A stretch of DNA of 33,768 bases from Cytophagales bacterium (GCA_016124425.1 WGNT01000065.1:1-33768); one strand, 5' to 3'; positions 24,022 to 33,016 are shown, counted from the first letter of the stretch. Made by a program: numbers and translations. Notes: a model not told the origin generated them from the sequence alone.

Positions 24022-26430
24022 ATGATTTATTTGCCGGCAATGTCTATTAAAAGGATTGGATTTTTCTTCTCAATACTGAAGTTAACGCTACTATTGCTTG
24101 GCTTCAGTGTACTTCTAGAGGTTATTTCCAGCCCAACATTAGCCCAGACGCCCGAAGAGTTTAAACGAAATACCTATCTGAACGAACTTCAGGAGCTAAA
24201 CCGGCCACATCCCACCCCTGCGCAGCGACCTAGAAATGTCTACGCGTCATTTGTCCGGCTAAGCTTTCAAGACAGTACCTGGGATGCCTGGCAACAACGG
24301 ACTAAGGAACTCCCTCCAGACTTTTCAAAAATGCCTGACATCCCCTTTTTACCGGATCCAATGGTTTGGGATGAAGGCCGGCAAAACATTCCCATCAAAA
24401 CAGCGGACCAGTGGAACCAAAAAAGGGAATGGATCAAAGAACAGGTAAAACATTGGCTTTCAGGAACCTTTCCAGATGCTCCAAAAGATATACGGGCAAG
24501 CGTTCTGAATGAATACATAGAAGAAAACATACTCGTCCAGCGGATAGAATTGAGATGGGGGTCGCATGAAAAAGCAAAGCTGACCCTTGAGGTATTTACA
24601 CCGCCCGGCAAGGGGCCCTTTCCCGTTTTTTTCAGCCAATGGAACCACCGGGGCTGGGTTCAGATTGCCGTGCGTAGAGGCTATATGGGGGTTATCTATG
24701 CCGGAGCCGATGACTGGGATGATACCATCCACTACCAGGAAATTTATCCCGGATATGACTGGACCGCGTTGATGACGAGGGCTTGGGGTGCCATGCGGGT
24801 TGTCGATTATATGTATACCTTACCACAGGTGGACAAAGGAAAAATCGCCCTTACGGGGCATTCGCGAAACGCCAAGCTCTCCCTTTTTGCCGGTGCCTTT
24901 GATCCTCGGATCACGGCGATAATCAGTAGTAGTGGGGGCACTGGAGGGGAGATTCCGTACCGCTACACGGATGAACGCCATGAAAACGAGTCCATCGACT
25001 ACCTGAATTCCATCCGTCCGCAGTGGTTTCACCCACGCATGCGTTTTTTTAACGGGCGCGAGCACAAATTACCCATAGACCAAAATTCCTTAATGGCGCT
25101 GATTGCCCCCAATTCACTCCTGCTGAGTTCCTCTATACGCGAGGAAGGGGGTGGAGATCCTTGGGCCATCGAGCAAAATTTCAACGCACTTAAGAAAACC
25201 TTTATGGCATTGGGGGCCCCTGAAAAAATAGGCCTACTCTTTCGCGATGGAGGACACAGTCTGGCCGCTAGAGACATCGAATTATATGTAGATTGGCTTG
25301 ATATTCAGTTTGGGCGAAAAGCACTTCCATGGCATACCAATACCTATTACGATTTTGATTTTAACGCATGGAAGTCTAACCTAAACGAAGTACCTGATAT
25401 CAGCCAGTTTCCGGTAAACAACCTACAAGATGGATTGGAAATGGCTTCAATACCTGAATGGAACGAAAAACGAGGCGCTATCCGGAAACAGCTTACCTGG
25501 CTTCTCGGGGAAACACCACCGGGAATTCGGGCCAGTACTATCCGGGAAATCTCTGACAAAGCTGACTATATGGATCAGCTTATAGAACGCCCAAACCCAA
25601 AGAACGGCGCCCGGAAAAACATCGCACCCTATAATGCGCTTGGAGACTACCAACATGGCGCTATCTACTACCCTACCGACTCACTTGGGCAAATAAATCT
25701 TCCCCCCTCGGGAAAGTTGCCTATCATCATTTGGTCCCACAAATTCATTAATACCGGTTTTGATGCCAGCTTGAATCAACTTATCAGCGAGTTTCTTTCA
25801 AAGGGAGTGGCTGTGATGACCATGGATCTTATAGGCTATGGCAGCCGCATTGAAGAAGGATCTTTATTTTACAAACGCTATCCAGGCTGGTCCAAAATGG
25901 GCAAAATGGTTGATGATACCCGATCTGCCATTACAGCCCTCCATGACTTGGATTTCATTGATCCTGAAAAAATATTTCTCGGAGGCTATGCACTAGGGGG
26001 AACGGTCAGTTTGATCACCGCTGCGCTAGAAGACCGTATTGCCGGCGTCGCTGTTTCCGCGGCATTTACTCCTTGGAGGGCTTGGTCTCTTGATGCCGGG
26101 TACGAAGGAAACCGGGCCCTATCACACCTTTATGGGCTGATCCCAACCTTGGGGTTGTTCGAAGGTCAGGAATCGCGTATCCCCATCGACTACCCGGAAA
26201 TCCTTTCCCTTGTCGCCCCAAATCCCCTTCTGCTTATATCCCCCAGCCTTGATAGACATGCAGACCTAGACGCCGTTCAAACCAGTGTGAACCGCGCGAA
26301 GGAGGTGTATGAACACATACATGCCTCAGGCAAGCTAACGCATTTGATGCCTAAAAGTTATAATAGATTCACAACAGCGCAGCAAAGGGATCTTATACAA
26401 TGGATTTTCGAAAACGCAAACGCCAACTAG
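24022..26430 (+). CDS. exported tandem alpha/beta hydrolase, CE15-like first half
   Basis: An 802-residue secreted protein with two hydrolase-like halves. The signal peptide runs to about residue 40 (LTLLLLGFSVLLEV, cleavage near TLAQ); an ATG at 24040 is an equally plausible start. Half one (about 90-435) carries GHSRNAK with nucleophile S281, the GxSRNxK form known from CE15 glucuronoyl esterases, and H412 in DGGHSLAA. Half two (about 470-800) has the same fold outline, but the nucleophile elbow reads GYALG, so Ser is replaced by A657, and no clear catalytic His is seen. It may bind ligand or be structural. Likely role: ester cleavage on uronic acid-containing or acylated saccharides. It starts the run that continues 3 nt later. 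Confidence 0.85.
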   Translation: MIYLPAMSIKRIGFFFSILKLTLLLLGFSVLLEVISSPTLAQTPEEFKRNTYLNELQELNRPHPTPAQRPRNVYASFVRLSFQDSTWDAWQQRTKELPPDFSKMPDIPFLPDPMVWDEGRQNIPIKTADQWNQKREWIKEQVKHWLSGTFPDAPKDIRASVLNEYIEENILVQRIELRWGSHEKAKLTLEVFTPPGKGPFPVFFSQWNHRGWVQIAVRRGYMGVIYAGADDWDDTIHYQEIYPGYDWTALMTRAWGAMRVVDYMYTLPQVDKGKIALTGHSRNAKLSLFAGAFDPRITAIISSSGGTGGEIPYRYTDERHENESIDYLNSIRPQWFHPRMRFFNGREHKLPIDQNSLMALIAPNSLLLSSSIREEGGGDPWAIEQNFNALKKTFMALGAPEKIGLLFRDGGHSLAARDIELYVDWLDIQFGRKALPWHTNTYYDFDFNAWKSNLNEVPDISQFPVNNLQDGLEMASIPEWNEKRGAIRKQLTWLLGETPPGIRASTIREISDKADYMDQLIERPNPKNGARKNIAPYNALGDYQHGAIYYPTDSLGQINLPPSGKLPIIIWSHKFINTGFDASLNQLISEFLSKGVAVMTMDLIGYGSRIEEGSLFYKRYPGWSKMGKMVDDTRSAITALHDLDFIDPEKIFLGGYALGGTVSLITAALEDRIAGVAVSAAFTPWRAWSLDAGYEGNRALSHLYGLIPTLGLFEGQESRIPIDYPEILSLVAPNPLLLISPSLDRHADLDAVQTSVNRAKEVYEHIHASGKLTHLMPKSYNRFTTAQQRDLIQWIFENANAN

Positions 26431-26433
26431 CAC

Positions 26434-28860
26434 ATGCACTCGTTCCTAACACTAAGTTTTTTCTTACTTTTCACCCGGATCTTAACTTGGTCCATGCTTG
26501 TGGACGAACCCGCAGCATTTCGCGATGAAGCGGCAAGAATCCATCTTTCCACCTTCGATATGGATGCTACGCCTCCGCTAGGAAGCATGCTGGCTTATGA
26601 TCCTATGGAACAGGTCGGAGAACTAGGCCTGAGAGCCAGAGGCATTGTCTTACAGGGAAGTGGATTGCCGATTGTGTTATGTGCGATAGACTGGATAGGC
26701 ATTGCCAATGAGAGCCAAGATGCTTTTAAGGTTGCCTTGGCAGCGGCGGTTGGCACCCTCCCGGATCGTGTCGCCATCCACACCGTGCACCAACACGATG
26801 CTCCTATCAGTGACTTTGGCGCTGAAACCATTCTCCTAAACGCAGGACTGGATCCAGGTGCCTTTGAAAGTACCTACCAGAAATCCTTTATCCAAGAACT
26901 CGCCAAAACAGTAGCTGCATCGATAGAACGATCCGTACCGATAACCCATATAGGGACTGGCCGGGCAGTAGTCAAGGAAGTGGCTTCAAACAGAAGGATC
27001 GCGGGGCCCGACGGTAAAATCCGCTACTCCAGGACCTCATCGACCAAGGACCCTTCCATCCGAGACTATCCGGAAGGGCTAATAGATCCAGAAGTCTCGG
27101 TGGTAAGCTTTTGGAATGAAGCAAATCCCGTGGCAGTTTTAAGTTATTATGCCGTACATCCACAAAGTTATTACCTGACGCGTATCGCCAATCCTGATTT
27201 TCCGGGGATCGCAAGGTATATGCGCCAGTTGGCCGTGCCCGATGCGCTTCACGTTCACTTTAATGGGGCAGGCGCAAATGTTACCGCAGGTAAGTATAAC
27301 GACGGCAGCAAAGAAAATAGGCTGCTCCTAGCCCAACGCCTGGCTGATGGCATGCGGGACGCTTGGCAAAACACAGTTAAGACTCCTTTGGATCCTGCTA
27401 CCGTTGCCTGGAAGACAGTGCCTTTGGCTATGGACGTGGCCCCGCAGGTAGAAAAGATCCGTGAGGATATGAAGGAACAGGATGTGCGCTGGAAAACCAA
27501 TAATATGCAAAAGCTAGCCTGGAAAGAACGACGGGAAAGGGGCAAAACAATCCCTGTCGGCTGTCTTTATCTAGGAAAGGAACGTGTTCTGCATCTACCC
27601 GGGGAACTTTTCGTAGAATACCAGCTCGCGGCGAAAGCCTTTGACCCTAATCTTTCGGTTCACATGGCCGCATACGGCGACTATGGTCCCTTTTATATCG
27701 GAACCAAAGACGCCTATGACGAAGGCGGGTACGAAATAGTAACAAGCCCGGTAACGGCTGCTGCAGAAGAACCGGTGATGACCGCTATTGAGCACCTGCT
27801 ATCCCAAAAACCTGCCATACCCGACGCATCACATCCCCTTTTAGGTATTCGGGAGGAAGATGGATTAGTCAAGCCTATTCGCAATATAGGAGAATGGCAG
27901 AAGAAAAAAGAAGCAGTAATAGCTGCCATGCAAGAGGTGATGGGCGAACTGCCTTCCAGAAACGGCTTGGTTGCCCTCAGCCTCAACTACCTGGACAGTA
28001 TGGTTGAAGAAAGATTTACCCGGTATACGGTATCTTTTGAATCCTACCCAGGATTTACAGCATTCGCCTACCTTTACCTTCCAAAAACCTCCCCTGATGT
28101 TCCTGTACCGGGCATGTTGGTATTGCACAGCACGGGAGACCCGGGAAAAAGGATCGTTGATGGGCAGACAACACTGGAAAACAGGGCTGTCGCTCGGGAG
28201 CTCGCCAACAGTGGATATGTGGTGATCGCACCAGATTACCCAAGCTATGGTGATCTGAAAGACCATGACTTTGCTTCCGATGGCTTTGGATCTGGTACCC
28301 TCCTAGGGATCTGGAACCACATGCGCAGCATAGATATCCTGCAGGCTATTCCCCAAGTACACCCGGAACGAATCGGTGTCATCGGCCATTCCCTAGGAGG
28401 ACACAACGCCCTTTTTGTAGCCGCATTTGATGAGCGTATCCGTGTTGTCGTGAGCAGCTGTGGTTGGACGCCTTTTGGCTATTACGATATCGGTGAAGCG
28501 GCTGCTGCCCGATATGGCGGGCGTTTGGGACCATGGGCCCAAGACCGGTACATGCCGGCCATCAAAAATTACCTGCCAGATAAACGACTGCCCTTTGATT
28601 TTCCGGAAATCATTGGCAGCTTGGCACCGCGGGCTTTCTTTTCAAACTCGCCCCTCGGCGATGGAAACTTTAGCGTAGCGGGCGTGAGGGCGGGGATATC
28701 AACGGCGAGTGAGGTTTACCGCTTTTTTGGGCTGGAAGACAACCTACAAGTACAGTATCCAGAGGCCGGGCATGACTTTCCAGTAGAGACGCGAAAAGCA
28801 GCCTATGCGTTCTTAGACAAGCATCTGGAACACGTTCCGCAACACATAGCGCTGCCTTAA
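26434..28860 (+). CDS. ceramidase-like domain fused to an alpha/beta hydrolase
   Basis: An 808-residue exported protein. After a hydrophobic N-terminus (FLTLSFFLLFTRILTW), residues about 35-475 resemble the neutral/alkaline ceramidase N-terminal domain as found in many Planctomycetota and Bacteroidota proteins of unknown substrate; candidate metal ligands are in HTVHQHDAP and YYAVHPQSYY. Residues about 490-805 are an alpha/beta hydrolase with GHSLGG (S653), a candidate Asp near 743 and H780 in EAGHDFP, a complete triad of the acetylxylan-esterase/dienelactone-hydrolase kind. Amidohydrolase plus esterase activity on one acylated substrate is plausible, but the true substrate is unknown. It begins 3 nt after the tandem hydrolase gene. 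Confidence 0.82.
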   Translation: MHSFLTLSFFLLFTRILTWSMLVDEPAAFRDEAARIHLSTFDMDATPPLGSMLAYDPMEQVGELGLRARGIVLQGSGLPIVLCAIDWIGIANESQDAFKVALAAAVGTLPDRVAIHTVHQHDAPISDFGAETILLNAGLDPGAFESTYQKSFIQELAKTVAASIERSVPITHIGTGRAVVKEVASNRRIAGPDGKIRYSRTSSTKDPSIRDYPEGLIDPEVSVVSFWNEANPVAVLSYYAVHPQSYYLTRIANPDFPGIARYMRQLAVPDALHVHFNGAGANVTAGKYNDGSKENRLLLAQRLADGMRDAWQNTVKTPLDPATVAWKTVPLAMDVAPQVEKIREDMKEQDVRWKTNNMQKLAWKERRERGKTIPVGCLYLGKERVLHLPGELFVEYQLAAKAFDPNLSVHMAAYGDYGPFYIGTKDAYDEGGYEIVTSPVTAAAEEPVMTAIEHLLSQKPAIPDASHPLLGIREEDGLVKPIRNIGEWQKKKEAVIAAMQEVMGELPSRNGLVALSLNYLDSMVEERFTRYTVSFESYPGFTAFAYLYLPKTSPDVPVPGMLVLHSTGDPGKRIVDGQTTLENRAVARELANSGYVVIAPDYPSYGDLKDHDFASDGFGSGTLLGIWNHMRSIDILQAIPQVHPERIGVIGHSLGGHNALFVAAFDERIRVVVSSCGWTPFGYYDIGEAAAARYGGRLGPWAQDRYMPAIKNYLPDKRLPFDFPEIIGSLAPRAFFSNSPLGDGNFSVAGVRAGISTASEVYRFFGLEDNLQVQYPEAGHDFPVETRKAAYAFLDKHLEHVPQHIALP

Positions 28861-28934
28861 CCCTAAAATTCCTGGGCGGGGCAGTCACACGTTAGGTAAA
28901 AAACAAGTAGATTTAGCAAATAAAGCAAGACGAT

Positions 28935-31028
28935 ATGCGATCAATTATACTCCCCATCTCCCTAGGCCTCATTATTGGGCTGACGAATTGTAGCGAAAAG
29001 AGGTACGCAGACCCATTGAGCCCCGAAGCTTCGCTGAAGACCTTTGACCTACATGAAGATTTTATCATTGAGGTGTTCGCGGCCGAACCACATGTCTGGG
29101 ACCCCGTGGAGCTTGTGTTTGACGAACGGGGAAGGGCTTTTGTGGTGGAAATGCCTGATTATCCTTACAAACCGGAACCAGGAAAAGGAAGGGGTAGAAT
29201 ACGGCTTTTGAACGATACGGATGGTGACGGCAAAGTGGATGAATCGGTAGTCTTTGCTGACGGATTGCCTGACGCCACTAGCATGCAACCTTGGAAAGGA
29301 GGTCTCATTGTAACCTCAGCCCCCCATATTTTTTACCTTAAAGATACTGATGGAGACAGTAAGGCGGATGTAAAAGAAGTATTGTTTGATGGTTTTTTCG
29401 AAAACAATTCTGAAGCACAGATTACTAATCTTCGCTTTGGCATAGACAACTGGATTTATGCCGCAAACAACGGACAAGCCGGAGTAGTCTCTTACACAAA
29501 GCGGCCAGAAGCTGGGAAACTGGAAATGCGCGGGGCGGATTTCAGGTTCCGGCTTGATACGGATCAGTTCGAACTGGAAAGTGGAACCGCCCAGTTCGGG
29601 CATACTTTGGATGACTGGAACAACAAGTTTTTTACACAAAATACCCTGCATATCCAGCAAGCTGTCATTCCAAGGAGGTATTTGGAGAGAAATCCCGACC
29701 AAGCTAGCCTCAACGTAAATGCCAATATTTCCGATCACGATTTTGCCATGTTCCAACAAACGCCGCCCCCGTATTGGCGTGCGGAACGAACCCGACGCAG
29801 AAATATCCAGTACCAGGAACAAAAACTTGACCGCGTGGAACACGCTGAAAAATATTTTACCGGTGCCTCCGGCGGGACCGTGTATAACGGGGATGCATTT
29901 CCAGAGGCCTTTTATGGAAACGTATTTACCGGCGACGTAGCCGGAAACCTGATACATCGGGATGTGTTGAACCGGGATAAAGAGACACCCGTTTTTGTTG
30001 CTTCCCGTGCTCCCGAGGAAAAGGAACGGGAATTTCTCGCATCCACAGACCCCTGGTTTAGACCAGCAAGCTTTACGGTAGGGCCGGACGGCTACCTATA
30101 TGTGGTTGATTTTTACCGACAGCATATAGAAACGCCGGTATCAATTCCTGACGATCTAAAGGAAGATATGGACTTTGCCAATGGCGAAAATCATGGAAGA
30201 ATTTACCGCATTCGTCCAAAAAGCGAGTCAACCCCACGGGATCTATCCGTTGACTTGGTATCCAAATCGCCAGCGGAACTCGTGGACCTACTTGCCCACC
30301 CCAATGGTTGGTACAGACTCAACGCCCAACGGCTTTTACTTGAAAAGCCGGATTTGGCAATTGCCCCTGCAGTGGAGCAGATGGCTCTGTCGCATAACGA
30401 CGCCCGAGCTAGGCTACACGCCCTTTATGTATTGGATGGAATGGGCAAGCTATCTGAAGCGATAATAAAGCAACGTCTCAACGATCCCCACCCGGAGGTA
30501 AAGCGACATGCTATGCAATTGGCTGAGTCACATGCTACCCTAAAACAGGAATTGGAAAAGCTAACAGAAGATTCGAATCCTGCAATAGCACTACAGGCCA
30601 TCCTTAGTCTTGGCGGTTATTCGGACGACGAAACGGTTACATTGCTGTCTAAACAACTGATCGCCCGCGGAGCGGACAAATGGTTTCGGATGGCCATTCT
30701 GAGTTCAGAGGCCGGCGCCGACAGCCGCTTCTTGGCCGCTTTAAAAGAACATGGTGAGGGTGACTGGCAGAAGGACTTTGTGGCGGAATATGCCCACGTC
30801 ATTGGGGCAACCGGTGACAAAGCAGCCATTGCTTCTTTTGTTGCCTTTCTAAACAGTCCTTCAATGGCCGGAGGTGAAACATGGCAATCTGCTGGATTGG
30901 ACGGATTAGCCAATGGGCTGAAACGACACAGCGCATCAAACGAACAACTCAAAGCACTGCTAGCATCGATCGCCACGTCTAAGGAAGCAGCCGGCAAAAA
31001 TCTGGACCAACTGCTCGGAGCCTTATAA
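28935..31028 (+). CDS. PVC-type membrane-bound dehydrogenase-like lipoprotein with HEAT-type repeats
   Basis: A 697-residue lipoprotein (lipobox LTNC, Cys19). Residues about 30-435 match the beta-propeller of the PVC-type/sorbosone-dehydrogenase-like family: FIIEVFAAEPHVWDPVELVFDERGRAFVVE (given here in part: FAAEPHVWDPVELVFDE), two DxDxDxK calcium-type loops (DTDGDGKVDE, DTDGDSKADV), GASGGTVYNGDAFPE and GYLYVVDFYRQHIE. Residues about 450-690 are HEAT-like helical repeats. Relatives often end in a cytochrome c with CxxCH; here the lipid Cys is the only cysteine seen, so no heme site exists. The HiPIP-like gene begins 1 nt later and may supply the missing electron carrier. Substrate, presumably a sugar or alcohol, is unknown. 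Confidence 0.85.
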   Translation: MRSIILPISLGLIIGLTNCSEKRYADPLSPEASLKTFDLHEDFIIEVFAAEPHVWDPVELVFDERGRAFVVEMPDYPYKPEPGKGRGRIRLLNDTDGDGKVDESVVFADGLPDATSMQPWKGGLIVTSAPHIFYLKDTDGDSKADVKEVLFDGFFENNSEAQITNLRFGIDNWIYAANNGQAGVVSYTKRPEAGKLEMRGADFRFRLDTDQFELESGTAQFGHTLDDWNNKFFTQNTLHIQQAVIPRRYLERNPDQASLNVNANISDHDFAMFQQTPPPYWRAERTRRRNIQYQEQKLDRVEHAEKYFTGASGGTVYNGDAFPEAFYGNVFTGDVAGNLIHRDVLNRDKETPVFVASRAPEEKEREFLASTDPWFRPASFTVGPDGYLYVVDFYRQHIETPVSIPDDLKEDMDFANGENHGRIYRIRPKSESTPRDLSVDLVSKSPAELVDLLAHPNGWYRLNAQRLLLEKPDLAIAPAVEQMALSHNDARARLHALYVLDGMGKLSEAIIKQRLNDPHPEVKRHAMQLAESHATLKQELEKLTEDSNPAIALQAILSLGGYSDDETVTLLSKQLIARGADKWFRMAILSSEAGADSRFLAALKEHGEGDWQKDFVAEYAHVIGATGDKAAIASFVAFLNSPSMAGGETWQSAGLDGLANGLKRHSASNEQLKALLASIATSKEAAGKNLDQLLGAL

Positions 31029-31029
31029 C

Positions 31030-31356
31030 ATGACAAGAAGAGCCTTATTAAAAAAACTTGTGGCCCGATCGCTGCTAGTTTTGGGTATTTCAAGTAGTTG
31101 CGGATCGGAAAAAACAACTACCTATACCCTTGCTGAGGTCACATCCTGTGATGACCTGACCGGACTTCCTGAGTCGGAAGTGGCCAAAAGGAAACAACTG
31201 GGTTATGTTGAAACATCTCCCATAGACGACAATATCTGTGGAAACTGCCAACTTTACCTTCCTCCTCTGGAAGATGCCAAGTGTGGCGGTTGCCAATTAT
31301 TTAAAGGACCAGTACTGGAAAAAGGATACTGCACCTACTGGGCACCAAGGATGTAA
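31030..31356 (+). CDS. Tat-exported high-potential iron-sulfur protein (HiPIP-like)
   Basis: A 108-residue periplasmic electron carrier. The N-terminus TRRALLK fits the twin-arginine consensus, followed by a short hydrophobic stretch (ARSLLVLGI). The C-terminal half has the HiPIP cysteine layout C70-x2-C73-x14-C88-x12-C101, ending in GYCTYWAP, which holds a [4Fe-4S] cluster in the family. C85 is an extra cysteine. C24 after ISSS is a weak lipobox at best. Only 1 nt separates it from the dehydrogenase-like lipoprotein gene, so it is very likely the acceptor of electrons from that enzyme. The family call is good; the redox partner is inferred. Confidence 0.85.
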   Translation: MTRRALLKKLVARSLLVLGISSSCGSEKTTTYTLAEVTSCDDLTGLPESEVAKRKQLGYVETSPIDDNICGNCQLYLPPLEDAKCGGCQLFKGPVLEKGYCTYWAPRM

Positions 31357-31396
31357 ATGGGCAGACAGCGAAACTTCTAAGTAGTTGAAGCTATGG

Positions 31397-31416
31397 CCGG
31401 TAAAAACAATTACCGG
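31397..31416 (+). terminator. hairpin after the HiPIP gene, possible weak terminator
   Basis: CCGGTAA (31397-31403) and TTACCGG (31410-31416) form a perfect 7-bp stem around AAACAA. No T run follows, so termination, if any, is not of the classical intrinsic kind. It may stabilise the 3' end of the operon mRNA. Confidence 0.4.
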
Positions 31417-31456
31417 AGAAATGCGTTGATTTAGTATAACCAACTTAACGTGTTCT

Positions 31457-31663
31457 ATGAAAGATTTTCTGTTTCCGGTCCTCGCTGCAACTGGGTTTCT
31501 GGTAGTTTACATGACTTCGATTTTCGTTGATTTAAACACAGGTATCATTCTCTTTCTCTTTTCTATATCTCCGATCGTCGTGCTTTGGATGGTCTACAGG
31601 GTACTTACTGCCGATGTGGATAGCAAACATACCTTCGAAGAGCGCTGGTATGAAGACCGTTAA
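31457..31663 (+). CDS. small two-helix membrane protein
   Basis: A 68-residue protein with two hydrophobic segments (about 4-24, LFPVLAATGFLVVYMTSIF, and 28-48, TGIILFLFSISPIVVLWMVY) and a charged C-terminal tail (DSKHTFEERWYEDR). Short conserved proteins of this layout are common in Cytophagales and have no known function. It has about 100 nt of its own upstream space and ends 85 nt before the lipoprotein gene. The real coding status is supported by the clean two-helix pattern and acidic tail, not by a named family. Confidence 0.75.
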   Translation: MKDFLFPVLAATGFLVVYMTSIFVDLNTGIILFLFSISPIVVLWMVYRVLTADVDSKHTFEERWYEDR

Positions 31664-31716
31664 GGGCGCTTTTTAGATATGATCTTTGGAGACTCATTAA
31701 GCAACAGTTTTTTTGC

Positions 31717-31745
31717 TTGAAAATCGCCCGAAGTACGTATTTTTG
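31717..31745 (+). promoter_or_regulatory. promoter of the propeller-like lipoprotein gene
   Basis: TTG (31717-31719), 18 nt, then TATTTTTG (31738-31745), a full TAnnTTTG match. The ATG at 31749 is only 3 nt further, so the mRNA would be nearly or fully leaderless. Confidence 0.5.
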
Positions 31746-31748
31746 TAC

Positions 31749-32888
31749 ATGACTCACCCCAAACTATTTCACGGATTACATTTGTTAGTTGCCTTGGTCC
31801 TGTTTTCCTGTGGCAAATCCTCCTCAGGAGGAGAATCTGATAACGAAGGCTACACCTTTGTTTTGTTAGACTCGTTTCAGGTGGATTATCCAAAGGAAAT
31901 CCACGGAGCCGCATTTCAAGATTCTCTAGGGGTTTTCTATAATTTCAGAGACGTATCGTTTACCACATTTGACAGTAATGGAGACATAGTGATGGAAAAA
32001 ATCTTCCCGGAGGAAGGGGAAGACGGCTTAGGGTATGTTTCCGGTTTAAAAATGAAGTCGCCAAGCAGTATCCTTGTTCAGACTCTGCTCGGAGAAATAG
32101 CCCTATTGGGCGACAGCCTGAATCTGCTGGAAAAGGTACTTTTACCCTTTGATGCGGGAACACCTAACCTACGGAGTAATATCAAAAGCCTAGACATCCA
32201 TGGGGATGACGTGTATCTTTATTACCCTGGAAGGGGAGGAAGAAACCCGCTGGAAAAAGGCTATTTCAAAGAAAACAGGCTCTTGGAACGAATTAACCTA
32301 CAAACCGGTGAGATGGTGCCTGTTTTTAACCTAGCTCCTGACAGCAAATTTAACCAAGACCTCTATTTTGAAGAGCCTTACCTTCATGTGGCTATACACG
32401 AAACTGCCGTCTATGTGGCTTTTGACAACGAACCGATCATTTATCGCTATCAACTTAGCGATACTGATGCGTTGCCCACTGTCATCCCGCTGCATGCTGC
32501 CCGATTTATTGAGGTGTCCGGTCAGCCCATTCCCTTGGGTAATATCGAAGGTGTATACCCAGGTCTAATTGAGGGAATCTTTCCATTCGAATCAGGAATA
32601 GCGGTGGTGTATGGCGAGGGCTTGGACAAAGAAGAAGTGGAAAAGTTAGCCACCTTAAGTCCCAAGTACGTCAAGTCCCAGCAGAAAAACTGGCTAAAGA
32701 TCTACGACAACGAAAAGGGGTGGTACGGGGAAATACCAATACCTGCTAGAATAGCAGCGCTACTCGGCTTTGATAATCCCGAAAAGGAGTTTTTTGCCTT
32801 ACGAAATGAGGAGCTCTTTGGTGCAAACCTTGGTTCCGTAACGATCTATAGATGCAGGATAGAAAAGTTAGTTGAAGGGCTTAACTGA
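31749..32888 (+). CDS. lipoprotein with beta-propeller-like sequence
   Basis: A 379-residue lipoprotein: signal peptide with lipobox LFSC (Cys21) followed by a Ser/Gly linker. The mature part alternates short strands (YTFVLLDSFQVDYP, DSNGDIVMEKIF, DDVYLYYPGRGG, RLLERINLQTGEM, TAVYVAFDNEPIIYRYQL), as in six-bladed propeller or DUF4221-type proteins of Bacteroidota. No catalytic motif is visible. The frame is open to an ATG at 31713, but that codon lies upstream of the promoter box and would bury the signal peptide, so 31749 is preferred. It may bind a ligand or protein at the outer membrane. Family placement is tentative. Confidence 0.8.
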   Translation: MTHPKLFHGLHLLVALVLFSCGKSSSGGESDNEGYTFVLLDSFQVDYPKEIHGAAFQDSLGVFYNFRDVSFTTFDSNGDIVMEKIFPEEGEDGLGYVSGLKMKSPSSILVQTLLGEIALLGDSLNLLEKVLLPFDAGTPNLRSNIKSLDIHGDDVYLYYPGRGGRNPLEKGYFKENRLLERINLQTGEMVPVFNLAPDSKFNQDLYFEEPYLHVAIHETAVYVAFDNEPIIYRYQLSDTDALPTVIPLHAARFIEVSGQPIPLGNIEGVYPGLIEGIFPFESGIAVVYGEGLDKEEVEKLATLSPKYVKSQQKNWLKIYDNEKGWYGEIPIPARIAALLGFDNPEKEFFALRNEELFGANLGSVTIYRCRIEKLVEGLN

Positions 32889-33016
32889 CTACCTGAAAAA
32901 AAATGGTCAAAACCGGAAAAAAATGGCCATATTTAAAATGGTTTAGAAAAAACCTCCTTGAATTACCAGAGAAATTAACTTGCAACGGTTTCCCCTACTT
33001 TATTAGTCAATAGCAA

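Noticed and set aside
29316..29957. 213-codon open frame on the minus strand
   Set aside because: It lies fully inside the dehydrogenase-like lipoprotein gene, whose family motifs are clear in the plus frame; this is a shadow frame.
31397..31416. Firm intrinsic terminator after the HiPIP gene
   Set aside because: The stem is perfect but no T run follows, so it is listed only as a weak candidate.
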